Below are positions 54,360 to 63,438 of a DNA stretch of 64,000 bases, piece after piece. The notes under the pieces were generated by a model. It made no database searches. It was not told the origin of the DNA and worked only from the letters and a program-made list of their open reading frames with translations. This stretch comes from Nocardia mikamii NBRC 108933. GTDB taxonomy: Bacteria > Actinomycetota > Actinomycetes > Mycobacteriales > Mycobacteriaceae. The stretch is taken from the NCBI RefSeq assembly GCF_001613505.1, contig NZ_BDCM01000003.1:620001-684000 (forward strand), in the 5' to 3' direction. Each line of letters opens with the position of its first letter. The stretch's first letter is position 1. The position numbers and the translations under genes are program-made.

Positions 54360-56081
54360 TTCCGGACTGAACTGCGATTCCACGATTTCCCGGTACTCCT
54401 CGCATTCGCGCAACAGCTGTTCGTGGGTGCCGAGGCCGACCATGGCACCGTCCTCGAGGACGACGATCTGGTCGGCGTCGCGGATCGTCGACACACGCTG
54501 GGCCACGGTGATCACCGCGGATTCGCGCGTCTCCGGACGCAGCGCGTCGCGCACCCGCGCGTCGGTGGCGACGTCGAGCGCGGAGAAACAGTCGTCGAAC
54601 AGGTAGATCTTGGGCTTCTTCACCAGGGCTCGGGCGATGGCGAGCCGTTGCCGCTGACCGCCCGAGACGGTGGTGCCGCCCTGGGCGACGGGGGTCTGCA
54701 ACCCTTCGGGCATATCCCGCACGAAATCGGCGGCCTGCGCGATTTCCAGTGCGTGCCAAAGTTGTTCGTCGGTCGCCCCGGGATCGCCGTAGCGCAGATT
54801 CTCCGCGATGGTGCCGGAGAACAGGTAGGCCTTCTGCGGCACCAGACCGATCTGCGAGCGCAGCAGCTCCATATCCACCTGCCGCACATCGGTGCCGCCG
54901 ACGCGCACCACGCCGGAGGTGACGTCGATCAGCCGCGGAATCAGATTGATCAGCGTGGTCTTACCGGATCCGGTGGAACCGACGATCGCGGTGGTCTGCC
55001 CGGGCGAGACCCGGAAGCTGATATCGCGCAGCACCGGTTCCGCGGCTCCCGGGAACGCGAATTCCGCGGCGGCCAGCTCGACGGTTCCCGGGTCGGCGGC
55101 GAAGGCCTGCGGCTGCGCCGGCGGCACCACCGAGGAATCGGTTTCCAGCACCTCGGCGATGCGCTCGGCCGACACCGCCGCGCGCGGCGCGATCATCGCC
55201 AGGAAGGAGGCCATCATGACCGCCATCAGGATCTGCATGATGTAGGACAGCAGCGCGGTCAGCGAACCGATCTGCATACTGCCGGAGTCGATGGCGTGCC
55301 CGCCGAACCAGATCACCGCGACCGTGGTCACGTTGCTGATCAGCATCACGGCCGGGAACATCAACGCGGCCAACCGGCCCACGAACAGCGAGGCCGAGGT
55401 CAGCTCGTCGTTGGCCACGCCGAAACGCTGCGATTCGTAGCGCTCGCGCACGAACGCCCGCACCACGCGGATACCGGTGATCTGCTCGCGCAGCACCCGG
55501 TTCACCGCGTCGATGCGCTCCTGCACGCGCCGGAATCCGGGAACCATCCGGGAGATGATCAACGCCATCGTCAGGCCGAGCAGCGGCACGGCGACCAGCA
55601 GGATCCAGGAGAGTCCGAGGTCCTGGCGCAGGGCCATCACGATGCCGCCGATGCACATGATCGGCGCCATCACCAAAATGGTCACGCTCATCACGACCAG
55701 CAGCTGCACCTGCTGCACATCGTTGGTGTTGCGGGTGATCAGCGACGGCGCGCCGAAGATGCCGACCTCGCGGGCGGAGAAGGTGCCCACCCGGTGCAGC
55801 AGCGCCGCGCGCATCTCCCGCCCCGCACCCATCGCGGCCTGTGCGCCCAGATAGACCGAACTCGCCGATGCGACGATCTGCACGCCCGACACCAGCAGCA
55901 TCCAGAGTCCCGTGGTCCAGATGTAGCCGATATCGCCCTTGGTGACGCCGTTGTCGATGATGTCGGCGTTCAGACTGGGCAGATAGAGCATCGCGATGAC
56001 GGAGATGAGCTGCAACACAACAACCCCCGCCAACTGGGTGCGGTAGGGGGCGAGAAAGGCGCGCAGCAACCTGATCAACAT
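54345..56081 (-). CDS. ABC exporter half with degenerate site (TM287-like)
   Basis: 578 residues. Six membrane helices (about 10-300), Walker A GSTGSGKTT, canonical signature TVSGGQRQRLAIARAL. Walker B IYLFDDCFSALD has Asp in place of the catalytic Glu, and Gln replaces the switch His (VAQRVST), the mark of the degenerate site in heterodimeric exporters. Co-transcribed with its partner at 52253 through the ATGA junctions. It lies downstream of the Rrf2/TetR pair, with a 115-base gap. Confidence 0.85.
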   Translation of the reverse strand: MLIRLLRAFLAPYRTQLAGVVVLQLISVIAMLYLPSLNADIIDNGVTKGDIGYIWTTGLWMLLVSGVQIVASASSVYLGAQAAMGAGREMRAALLHRVGTFSAREVGIFGAPSLITRNTNDVQQVQLLVVMSVTILVMAPIMCIGGIVMALRQDLGLSWILLVAVPLLGLTMALIISRMVPGFRRVQERIDAVNRVLREQITGIRVVRAFVRERYESQRFGVANDELTSASLFVGRLAALMFPAVMLISNVTTVAVIWFGGHAIDSGSMQIGSLTALLSYIMQILMAVMMASFLAMIAPRAAVSAERIAEVLETDSSVVPPAQPQAFAADPGTVELAAAEFAFPGAAEPVLRDISFRVSPGQTTAIVGSTGSGKTTLINLIPRLIDVTSGVVRVGGTDVRQVDMELLRSQIGLVPQKAYLFSGTIAENLRYGDPGATDEQLWHALEIAQAADFVRDMPEGLQTPVAQGGTTVSGGQRQRLAIARALVKKPKIYLFDDCFSALDVATDARVRDALRPETRESAVITVAQRVSTIRDADQIVVLEDGAMVGLGTHEQLLRECEEYREIVESQFSPEEAAR

Positions 56082-56196
56082 GATGGGTGCAGGCTACCGT
56101 CATTCCGGGGTGGTGTCGGCAAGATTTTTCGCTCGGCGAAAGAGGGCCCGGACACCGGTGAAACCGGCTCGACCGGCACGGTCCCCACCTCCCCGG

Positions 56197-56682
56197 CTAC
56201 GCGTCGACGCCGGGCGGGACGGGGGCGGGCCGCCGCGTCCAGGCACCGGGATCGGCCACCAGGTCGGCGACGAAAGCCGGCAGCTCGTCGGTGGCGATAT
56301 CGGCGATCGACACCTGTTCCAGCACGGCACGGATATTGACCCGCAGCGCGATCCACACCCGCTGTAGCGGTTCGGCCACCCCCGAATACGCCACGTCCTC
56401 GGGACGCTGGCCGCGCACCGAGGCCAGCGGTCCCTCGACCGCGCGGATCACATCGGCGATGCTGATCTCAGCGGCCGGGCGGGCCAGCCGGTATCCGCCG
56501 TCGGGGCCGCGGCGGCTGACCACCAGATCGGCCCGGCGCAGTTGCGCCGCAATGGATTCCAGAATCTTCGGCGAAATGTCCTGCGCCGTGGCGATCGTCT
56601 CCGCCTTCACCGAATTCGGTTGTGCGCGAGCGATTTCCAAGAGGATGCGGACCGCGTAATCGATCCTTGCCGAGATGTGCAC
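56197..56682 (-). CDS. Rrf2-family regulator without Fe-S cysteines
   Basis: 161 residues from GTG 56682. The winged helix (ISARIDYAVRILLEIARAQPNSVKAETIATAQDISPKILESIAAQLRRADLVVSRRG) and the dimer helix are standard Rrf2. No Cys occurs anywhere, so it cannot hold the iron-sulfur cluster of IscR/NsrR and must sense something else or nothing. Its start overlaps the TetR stop by one base (TAGTG), so the two regulators are co-translated. Confidence 0.8.
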   Translation of the reverse strand: MHISARIDYAVRILLEIARAQPNSVKAETIATAQDISPKILESIAAQLRRADLVVSRRGPDGGYRLARPAAEISIADVIRAVEGPLASVRGQRPEDVAYSGVAEPLQRVWIALRVNIRAVLEQVSIADIATDELPAFVADLVADPGAWTRRPAPVPPGVDA

Positions 56683-57278
56683 TAGCGCTGTCCACCCGGT
56701 CCGTTCAGCACGCCGAGAGCGGCCTCGATCAGGACTCGCTCGATCACCTCGTCGCCGGCATCGGGCACGAGTTCGTTCGACCACAGCGCCGTGCCCAGCA
56801 CCTCCAGGGCGGCACTGGCCCGCAATTGCGCCTCGTGCGAGGGGTCGGGCCCGGCCAGCCAGACACACAGACGCCGGTGCATATCGAACATGTCGGGGTG
56901 CCGATCTCCGATCGCGTTGAGGATGGCCACGGTGTCGCGTACACACATCGCGCCCGCGGTGCGGTGCCGTAACAGGGTCCGGAGCTGGCGGTTCAGCACC
57001 TCCCGCGCGCCCGCCGGACTGTGCGGCACCCCGTCGAGTTCGTCGACCACGAGCTTCATGTCGTCGAAGATCGGTTCGATGATCGCGAGCAGCAGATCGA
57101 GCTTGGACGCGTAGTGATAGTAGAGCGACGCCTTTGTGATTCCCACCGCATCCGCGACCTCGCGCAGGCTGGTCTGCTCGAATCCTTTGTTCGAAAAAAG
57201 CCGGATCGCCGCCTCACGAATCGCGTCCTTGGTGCTCTGACCTGCGACAACTGATCCGGAGGTAGTTCGGGCGCTCAT
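56682..57278 (-). CDS. TetR-family regulator of the MMPL genes
   Basis: 198 residues. Helix-turn-helix at about 17-60 (TSLREVADAVGITKASLYYHYASKLDLL), followed by a ligand domain. Divergent from the MMPL gene at 57485; the 206-base gap has a perfect dyad CCTACCG-CA-CGGTAGG. It probably represses the MMPL gene and itself, and through coupling the Rrf2 gene. The ligand is unknown, perhaps a lipid or a drug exported by the MMPL protein. Confidence 0.8.
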   Translation of the reverse strand: MSARTTSGSVVAGQSTKDAIREAAIRLFSNKGFEQTSLREVADAVGITKASLYYHYASKLDLLLAIIEPIFDDMKLVVDELDGVPHSPAGAREVLNRQLRTLLRHRTAGAMCVRDTVAILNAIGDRHPDMFDMHRRLCVWLAGPDPSHEAQLRASAALEVLGTALWSNELVPDAGDEVIERVLIEAALGVLNGPGGQR

Positions 57279-57364
57279 GCGATGATCCTCTCATCCACCG
57301 ATCGAAGCGGAGGGCACGCCCCGAAAATCGAGGTTGTTCCTCCGCTTATCGATTGGGTAGTCTA

Positions 57365-57380
57365 CCTACCGCACGGTAGG
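57365..57380. promoter_or_regulatory. TetR operator upstream of the MMPL gene
   Basis: CCTACCG (57365-57371) and CGGTAGG (57374-57380) are exact complements with a two-base spacer. The dyad lies 87 bases from the TetR start and 105 from the MMPL start. Confidence 0.65.
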
Positions 57381-57484
57381 CAGAAAGCGTCGATGGAGGC
57401 GGATCGCAGTGCGGCGTCCGCAGTAGTGCTGTCTACGGGGCCTGAACTCAGCACCGCAAATCAGCTATCGCTAGGAGATACCGC

Positions 57485-59857
57485 GTGTCCGTGTACCTCT
57501 ATCGGTGGGGGAAGTTCGCCTTCCGCCGAAAATGGATCGTGCTACCGGTCTGGTTGCTGATCTTCGTGATCGTGGGCGCCGTCGGCGTCGGGCTGAAGAA
57601 ACAGAGCCAAGACGACTTCAACATGCCCAATCTGCCCTCGCAGAAGGCCACCGACATCCTGGACAAGCAATTCCCGGGGGCCTCCGAGGCATTCAAGTTC
57701 GATGCTGTGACCGGCACCTACGTGGTCGCCGCGCAGCACGGCAAACTCACCGATCCGGACAACCACAAGGCGCTCACCGCGCTGGTGGAGAAGATCAACA
57801 ACCTCGACATCGTCGACAAGTCCAAGATCAAGTCCGACCCGCAGCATCCGGGCGTCCTCGCGGACCCGGTCACCGCCACGTCGGCGATCGGCTGTACCTC
57901 GGGTGATCGCACCGACCCGAACTTCATCGCCAAATGCGGTCTGGCGCCGCTGAACGTGCTCGGCAAGAACAACAACGCCGACACCGTCGCCTACTTCACC
58001 GTGCCGTTCGACATCAAGTCGTTCTCCGACCTGACCCAGGCCGACCGTGACAAGGCCTACAACGTCGCCGACGAGGCGCGTCAGGCCGGCCTGGACGTGG
58101 AGATCAGCGGTTCCATCGCCACGGAGCAGATGGAGACCGGCGGCGCCTCGGAGATGATCGGTTACGTCGTGGCGTTCATCGTCATGATGATCGCCTTCGG
58201 CGCCCTGCTGGCCGCGTTCGTGCCCATCCTCACCGGCATCGTCGGCGTGGGTATGGCGGGCGCGCTGATCATGGCGGGTACCTCCATCGCGAATATCCCG
58301 AACTTCACGACGGTCCTCGCCTCGATGATCGGTATCGCGCTGTCGATCGACTACGCGCTGTTCATCGTCTCGCGGTACAAACACGAACTGGCCGTACAGG
58401 ATTCGCCGGAGGAAGCCGCCGGCGTCGCCATCGGCACCGCCGGCTCCGCGGTGGTCTTCGCCGGTATGACGGTGATCATCGCACTGTGCGGACTGAGCAT
58501 CGTCGGCGTCAGCTTCCTGACCTGGATGGGTCTGGGTGGCGCGCTCGCGGCGTTCTTCGCGATTCTGGTCGCCTTGACCCTGCTGCCCGCGGTGATGGGT
58601 GCGTTCGGCCGCTTCCTGTTCAAGCCGAAGTTGCCGCTGGTCGCGCGCGCCGACACCGAGGACGACAACGCCGTCACCAACGGCAAGCGTTTCGCCCGGG
58701 TGATCGCGAAGGCGCCGTGGCTGACGCTGGGCGCCAGCGTGATCGTGCTCGGCCTGCTCGCCGCGCCCGCGGTGAATCTGAGCCTCGGCCTGCCGGGTGA
58801 GGACAGCCAGCCCAAGACCACCACGGTCCGCAAGGCCTACGACTTGCGCACCGAGGGCTTCGGCGAGGGCAGCAACGGCACCCTGCTGGTCGCGGCGGAT
58901 CTCACGAATGTGAAGCCGGAGCAGCGGCAGGAAGCCGTCATGGCGCTGCACGACAAGCTGGCCGCCTATCCGGGCATGGACTTCGTGACCATGCCGTCGA
59001 CCAACAAGTTCAACGCGGACAAGACGCCGGACTACATCAACAGCACCGGTGCGCAGCTGACCGCGGTACCCGATTACGGCCCGAACAACTCCGATACCCA
59101 GGATTTGGTGAAACACGCCCGGGACGCGGAATCGGACCTGCAGGCGAAGTACGGCATGGAGTACGGCATCACCGGCACCACGGCGATCTACTCCGATGTG
59201 TCGAATGCCCTGCTCGGCAAGATCGTTCCGTATATGACGATCGTGGCGATCGCGGCGTTCCTGCTGCTGGTGCTGGTGTTCCGCTCGGTGCTGGTGCCGC
59301 TGACGGCGGCGCTGGGCTTCCTGCTCTCGATGGCGGCGACCTTCGGTGCCACGGTGCTGATCTTCCAGCAGGACAAGCTGGGCCTGATCGGTGACCAGCA
59401 TCCGATCGTGAGCTTCCTGCCGATCATGTTGATCGGCTTGGTGTTCGGCCTCGCCATGGACTACCAGGTCTTCCTCGTCACCCGCATGCGCGAGGAATAC
59501 ATCCACGGCAAGTCGCCCAAGGAGGCCATGGTCTCCGGCTACCATCACGGCGCGCGCGTGGTGACCTCGGCCGCCGTCATCATGATCTCGGTCTTCGCCG
59601 GATTCGTGCTGATGCCGGACGTGACCGCGAAGTCGATGGGCTTCGCACTGGCGGCCGGTGTGCTGTTCGACGCCTTCCTGGTGCGGATGGTGCTGATCCC
59701 GTCACTGCTGGTGCTGCTGGGCAAGTGGGCCTGGTGGATGCCGAAGTGGCTGGACCGGATCCTGCCCGATATCGACGTCGAGGGCACCAAGCTGCGCGAA
59801 CTGCAGCAGCGTGACCGCGAGACCGCGGCGGAGAAGGAGCCGGTCCCGGTCGGCTGA
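57485..59857 (+). CDS. MMPL-family (RND-type) lipid transporter
   Basis: 790 residues from GTG 57485, AGGAG seven bases upstream. Twelve membrane helices in two halves. Conserved proton-relay Asp-Tyr pairs: ALSIDYALFIVSRYKHE in the first half and LAMDYQVFLVTRMREEYIHG in the second. Two periplasmic domains, one after helix 1 (DDFNMPNLPSQKATDILDKQFPG) and one after helix 7. MMPL proteins export mycolate precursors or other envelope lipids in mycolata. The substrate here is not known. It is a paralogue of the 60116 gene and has its own terminator. Confidence 0.9.
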   Translation: MSVYLYRWGKFAFRRKWIVLPVWLLIFVIVGAVGVGLKKQSQDDFNMPNLPSQKATDILDKQFPGASEAFKFDAVTGTYVVAAQHGKLTDPDNHKALTALVEKINNLDIVDKSKIKSDPQHPGVLADPVTATSAIGCTSGDRTDPNFIAKCGLAPLNVLGKNNNADTVAYFTVPFDIKSFSDLTQADRDKAYNVADEARQAGLDVEISGSIATEQMETGGASEMIGYVVAFIVMMIAFGALLAAFVPILTGIVGVGMAGALIMAGTSIANIPNFTTVLASMIGIALSIDYALFIVSRYKHELAVQDSPEEAAGVAIGTAGSAVVFAGMTVIIALCGLSIVGVSFLTWMGLGGALAAFFAILVALTLLPAVMGAFGRFLFKPKLPLVARADTEDDNAVTNGKRFARVIAKAPWLTLGASVIVLGLLAAPAVNLSLGLPGEDSQPKTTTVRKAYDLRTEGFGEGSNGTLLVAADLTNVKPEQRQEAVMALHDKLAAYPGMDFVTMPSTNKFNADKTPDYINSTGAQLTAVPDYGPNNSDTQDLVKHARDAESDLQAKYGMEYGITGTTAIYSDVSNALLGKIVPYMTIVAIAAFLLLVLVFRSVLVPLTAALGFLLSMAATFGATVLIFQQDKLGLIGDQHPIVSFLPIMLIGLVFGLAMDYQVFLVTRMREEYIHGKSPKEAMVSGYHHGARVVTSAAVIMISVFAGFVLMPDVTAKSMGFALAAGVLFDAFLVRMVLIPSLLVLLGKWAWWMPKWLDRILPDIDVEGTKLRELQQRDRETAAEKEPVPVG

Positions 59858-59868
59858 TCCGCGAACCC

Positions 59869-59913
59869 ACGGCACGAGCCCTCATCCGAACACCGGATGG
59901 GGGCTCGTGCCGT
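59869..59913 (+). terminator. Terminator between the two MMPL genes
   Basis: A stem of 13 bp (ACGGCACGAGCCC with GGGCTCGTGCCGT), a T-G pair and a further 6 bp (CATCCG/CGGATG) surrounds a five-base loop. It separates the tandem MMPL genes, so the second gene needs its own promoter, which must lie in 59914-60115. Confidence 0.8.
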
Positions 59914-60115
59914 ATCAGGACCGGCCGATCTCGGACCGCGAAGATCTTGATCTTGCAGCAATGAAACAGCACACTCGAACCTAATGCTCTCCAGCTCGGC
60001 CACTCGACGGACCGACCGGAACGGCGAGTGCACCGGCAACCGCACAGCTCGATCAGCGATCGGCCCCGGTTCGCAGTCATCGCCAATCGAGGCCAGCGAC
60101 CACTAGGAGCGCCTC

Positions 60116-62425
60116 GTGTCCGTGTATCTGTATCGGTGGGGAAGATTCGCCTTTCGGCACAAGTGGATCGTGCTCCCGGTCTGGCTGATTCTGTTCGTGA
60201 TCATCGGCAGCCTGGGCACGCAGCTGAAGAAGCCGATGAACGACGACTTCACGATTCCGAATCTGCCGTCGGAACGTGCCACCGAGATCATGGACAAACA
60301 CTTTCCGGGGATGTCGGAGGCGTTCAGTTTCGAGGCGGTGACCGGCACCTACGTCTTCGGGGCGGCACCGGGGCAGAAACTCACCGACGCATCCCAGCGG
60401 GCGCCCGTCGCGGGGACGGTCGCCAAGCTGAACGATCTGAACATCGTCGACCACAAGACTCCCCTGGTCGATCCGATCACCGCCACCGAACAGATGGGCT
60501 GCTTCGCTCCCGATCGCGGTTCGCCGGAATTCGTCTCGCGCTGCAGTGCCGCGCCGGTGAACGTCCTGAACAAGGAGAATCCGGATACCGTTGCGGTGCT
60601 GACCGTTCCGTTCACGATCCAGAAGTTCACCGACATCACCGCCGATGATCGCGCGGCCGCCTACGCGGTCGGTGACGATGCGCGCGCCGCCGGACTGCAG
60701 GTGGAGATGAGCGGGTCGCTGGCGATGGAACAACAACAGCCCAGTGGGCAGGCCGAGATGATCGGCATGGCGGTGGCGCTGGTGGTGATGGTGGTGGCCT
60801 TCGGCGCGATCGTGGCCGCCTTCGTGCCGATCATCACCGCGATCGTCGGACTCGGATTGGCGACCTCGGTGATCTTCCTCGGCACGTCGTTCATGTCGGT
60901 TCCGAGCTTCACCACCTTCCTGGCCTCGATGATCGGCATCGCGCTCTCGATCGATTACGCGCTGTTCATCGTCTCCCGTTACAAACACGAACGCGCCGTG
61001 CAGAGTTCGCCGGAGATAGCCGCCGGCACGGCGCTGGGCACGGCCGGTTCGGCGGTGGTGTTCGCGGGCGCGACGGTGATCATCGCACTGGTCGCCCTGG
61101 CCATCGTGAACATCCGCTTCCTCACCTTCATGGGTCTGGGTGGGGCGATCGCGGCGGCGTTCGCGGTGCTCACCGCCATCACTCTGATGCCGGCACTGCT
61201 CGGCGCCTTCGGAAAGTACCTGTTCAAGCCGAAGCTTCCGGTGATCGCGCAACACGATCCCGAGGACGATTCGGTGGTCACCAACGGTATGCGGGTGGCA
61301 CGGGTGATCGGGCGGATGCCGTGGCTGACACTGGTCGCGAGCATCATCGTGCTGGGTCTGCTTGCCGCCCCGGCGTTGAGCCTGAATCTGGGCCTGCCGG
61401 GTGAGGACAGCCAGCCCCGGGCCACGACCATCCGCAAGGCCTACGACCTGCGCACCGAGGGGTTCGGCGCGGGCAGCAACGGCAAGCTGCAGGTCGTCGC
61501 CGATCTGTCGCAGGTGTCCGCCGATCAGCGTCAGGCCGCGCTCACCGCACTGCACGACGAATTGGCCGCGTATCCGGGTATGGATTATGTGACCCAGCCG
61601 CAGCCGAGCAGCGACGGCGCGGGTGCGTTGATGACCGCCGTACCCACCACCGGACCCAATGATCAGGCCACCAAGGATCTGGTTCGCCATGCCCGCGACG
61701 CCGAATCCGCACTGCGCGACCGATATGGCATCGAATACGGAATCACCGGTACCACAGCCATTTACGCGGATGTCGACCATGCGCTGCTCAGTAAGATCCT
61801 GCCCTATCTGGCCATCGTGGCGGGCGCGGCATTCCTGTTGCTGATCGCGGTATTCCGTTCGGTGCTGGTGCCTTTCACCGCCGCGTTGGGATTCCTGCTC
61901 TCCATGGCGGCGACGTTCGGCGCCACCGTGCTGATATTCCAGAAGGGTGCGCTCGGCCTCATCTCCGAACCCCGGCCGATCGTGAGCTTCCTGCCGATCA
62001 TGTTGATCGGCTTGGTCTTCGGCCTCGCCATGGACTACCAGGTCTTCCTCGTCACCCGCATGCGCGAGGAATATGTGCACGGGAAATCACCCACCGACGC
62101 GATGATCTCCGGTTACCACCACGGCGCGCGCGTGGTGACCTCGGCCGCAGTCATCATGATCTCGGTCTTCGGTTCGTTCCTGCTGGAATCGGATGCGACG
62201 GCCAAGTCGATGGGTTTCGCGCTCGCCGCGGGCGTGCTGTTCGACGCCTTTCTGGTGCGGATGGTCCTGATTCCGTCGCTGCTGGTGCTGATGGGCGGAG
62301 CGGCCTGGTGGATTCCGGGGTGGCTGAGCCGGATCGTGCCGGATATCGACGTGGAGGGTGCGCGGTTGCGCGAGCTCCACGTCGACGATCCGGACGAGCC
62401 CAGGAGTCCGGTGAAGGTCGGCTGA
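60116..62425 (+). CDS. MMPL-family lipid transporter, paralogue
   Basis: 769 residues from GTG 60116, AGGAG upstream. It begins VSVYLYRWGRFAFRHKWIVLPVW, nearly identical to the first MMPL start, and keeps ALSIDYALFIVSRYKHE and LAMDYQVFLVTRMREEYVHG. The periplasmic domains differ more, which suggests different cargo. A tandem duplicate that lacks a nearby regulator of its own. No family-specific substrate can be assigned. Confidence 0.9.
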   Translation: MSVYLYRWGRFAFRHKWIVLPVWLILFVIIGSLGTQLKKPMNDDFTIPNLPSERATEIMDKHFPGMSEAFSFEAVTGTYVFGAAPGQKLTDASQRAPVAGTVAKLNDLNIVDHKTPLVDPITATEQMGCFAPDRGSPEFVSRCSAAPVNVLNKENPDTVAVLTVPFTIQKFTDITADDRAAAYAVGDDARAAGLQVEMSGSLAMEQQQPSGQAEMIGMAVALVVMVVAFGAIVAAFVPIITAIVGLGLATSVIFLGTSFMSVPSFTTFLASMIGIALSIDYALFIVSRYKHERAVQSSPEIAAGTALGTAGSAVVFAGATVIIALVALAIVNIRFLTFMGLGGAIAAAFAVLTAITLMPALLGAFGKYLFKPKLPVIAQHDPEDDSVVTNGMRVARVIGRMPWLTLVASIIVLGLLAAPALSLNLGLPGEDSQPRATTIRKAYDLRTEGFGAGSNGKLQVVADLSQVSADQRQAALTALHDELAAYPGMDYVTQPQPSSDGAGALMTAVPTTGPNDQATKDLVRHARDAESALRDRYGIEYGITGTTAIYADVDHALLSKILPYLAIVAGAAFLLLIAVFRSVLVPFTAALGFLLSMAATFGATVLIFQKGALGLISEPRPIVSFLPIMLIGLVFGLAMDYQVFLVTRMREEYVHGKSPTDAMISGYHHGARVVTSAAVIMISVFGSFLLESDATAKSMGFALAAGVLFDAFLVRMVLIPSLLVLMGGAAWWIPGWLSRIVPDIDVEGARLRELHVDDPDEPRSPVKVG

Positions 62426-62454
62426 GCCGACGCCGCCACCTCGCACCGGGTCGT

Positions 62455-63390
62455 TCAGCCCAGCTGGGCGGCGACCTCGCCGGCGACCAATTCCAGGTGG
62501 TCGAGGTCGGACAGGTCCAGTACCTGCAGGTAGAGCCGGGTGATGCCGGTGGTCTCGCGGTAGCGGCCGATCTTGTCGACCACCTCCGCCGGGGTGCCGG
62601 CCAGGCCGTTGCTGCGCAGTTCGCCCGCCTCGCGGCCGATCGCCTCGGCGCGGCGGGCGATCTCGGCCTCGTCACGGCCCACGCACAGCACCTGCGCGGC
62701 CGAGCGGACGATCTCACCCGGATCGCGACCGATGTCGCGGGCCGCCGCGGCGACCCGATCGAATTGCGCCGCAGCCGTTTCCGCATCCGCGAACGGCAGG
62801 TTGAACTCGTGCGCGTACCGCGCGGCCAGAGCCGGTGTGCGCTTCTTGCCCGCACCACCGATGATCACCGGCGGGCCCGGCTGCTGCACCGGCTTGGGCA
62901 GGGCCGGACTGCCCTGCAGCACATAGTGTTTGCCCGTGAAATCGAAGGTCTCCCCCACCGGCGTCTGCCACAGGCCGGTGATGACCGCCAGTTGCTCGGC
63001 GTAGCGGTCGAAGCGCTCACCGAGATCCGGCAGATCGATGCCGTAGGCGCGATGCTCGTCGGCGAACCAGCCCGAACCGAGCCCGAGCTCGACCCGGCCG
63101 CCGGACATCTGGTCGACCTGGGCGACCGAGATCGCCAGCACCGACGGATGCCGGAACGTCGCCGCGGTGACCAGTGTGCCCAGCCGGATCCGGGAGGTCT
63201 CACGCGCGAGCCCGGCCAGCGTGATCCACGCGTCGGTCGGGCCCGGCAGACCGGACACCCCGCCCATCTTCAGATAGTGATCCGACCGGAAGAATGCGTC
63301 GAACCCCGCCTCCTCGGTCACCTTCGCAACCCGGAGCAGATCGTCGTAGGTAGCCCCTTGCTGGGGCTCGGTGAAGATTCGTAGTTCCAC
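62455..63390 (-). CDS. LLM-class F420-dependent oxidoreductase
   Basis: 311 residues from GTG 63390; GTG 63396 and TTG 63399 are possible. A luciferase-like TIM barrel of the F420-using branch: SDHYLKMGG, DQMSGGRVELGLGSGWFADEHRAYGI and PPVIIGGAGKKRTPALAARYA. No ribosome-binding site is clear. The substrate is unknown. It differs clearly from the FMN-dependent sulfur enzymes at 22018-32407. Confidence 0.8.
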   Translation of the reverse strand: MELRIFTEPQQGATYDDLLRVAKVTEEAGFDAFFRSDHYLKMGGVSGLPGPTDAWITLAGLARETSRIRLGTLVTAATFRHPSVLAISVAQVDQMSGGRVELGLGSGWFADEHRAYGIDLPDLGERFDRYAEQLAVITGLWQTPVGETFDFTGKHYVLQGSPALPKPVQQPGPPVIIGGAGKKRTPALAARYAHEFNLPFADAETAAAQFDRVAAAARDIGRDPGEIVRSAAQVLCVGRDEAEIARRAEAIGREAGELRSNGLAGTPAEVVDKIGRYRETTGITRLYLQVLDLSDLDHLELVAGEVAAQLG

Positions 63391-63438
63391 GAGCACCAAC
63401 GTACCGGTCCGCCACGGACCGATCCGCCGGCGTGGCGA

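Noticed and set aside
53964..56339. Very long open plus-strand frame opposite the two ABC genes
   Set aside because: It is an antisense shadow of high-GC third-position bias. The peptide is rich in His, Arg, Gln and Gly with no domains, while the minus strand encodes intact ABC exporters.
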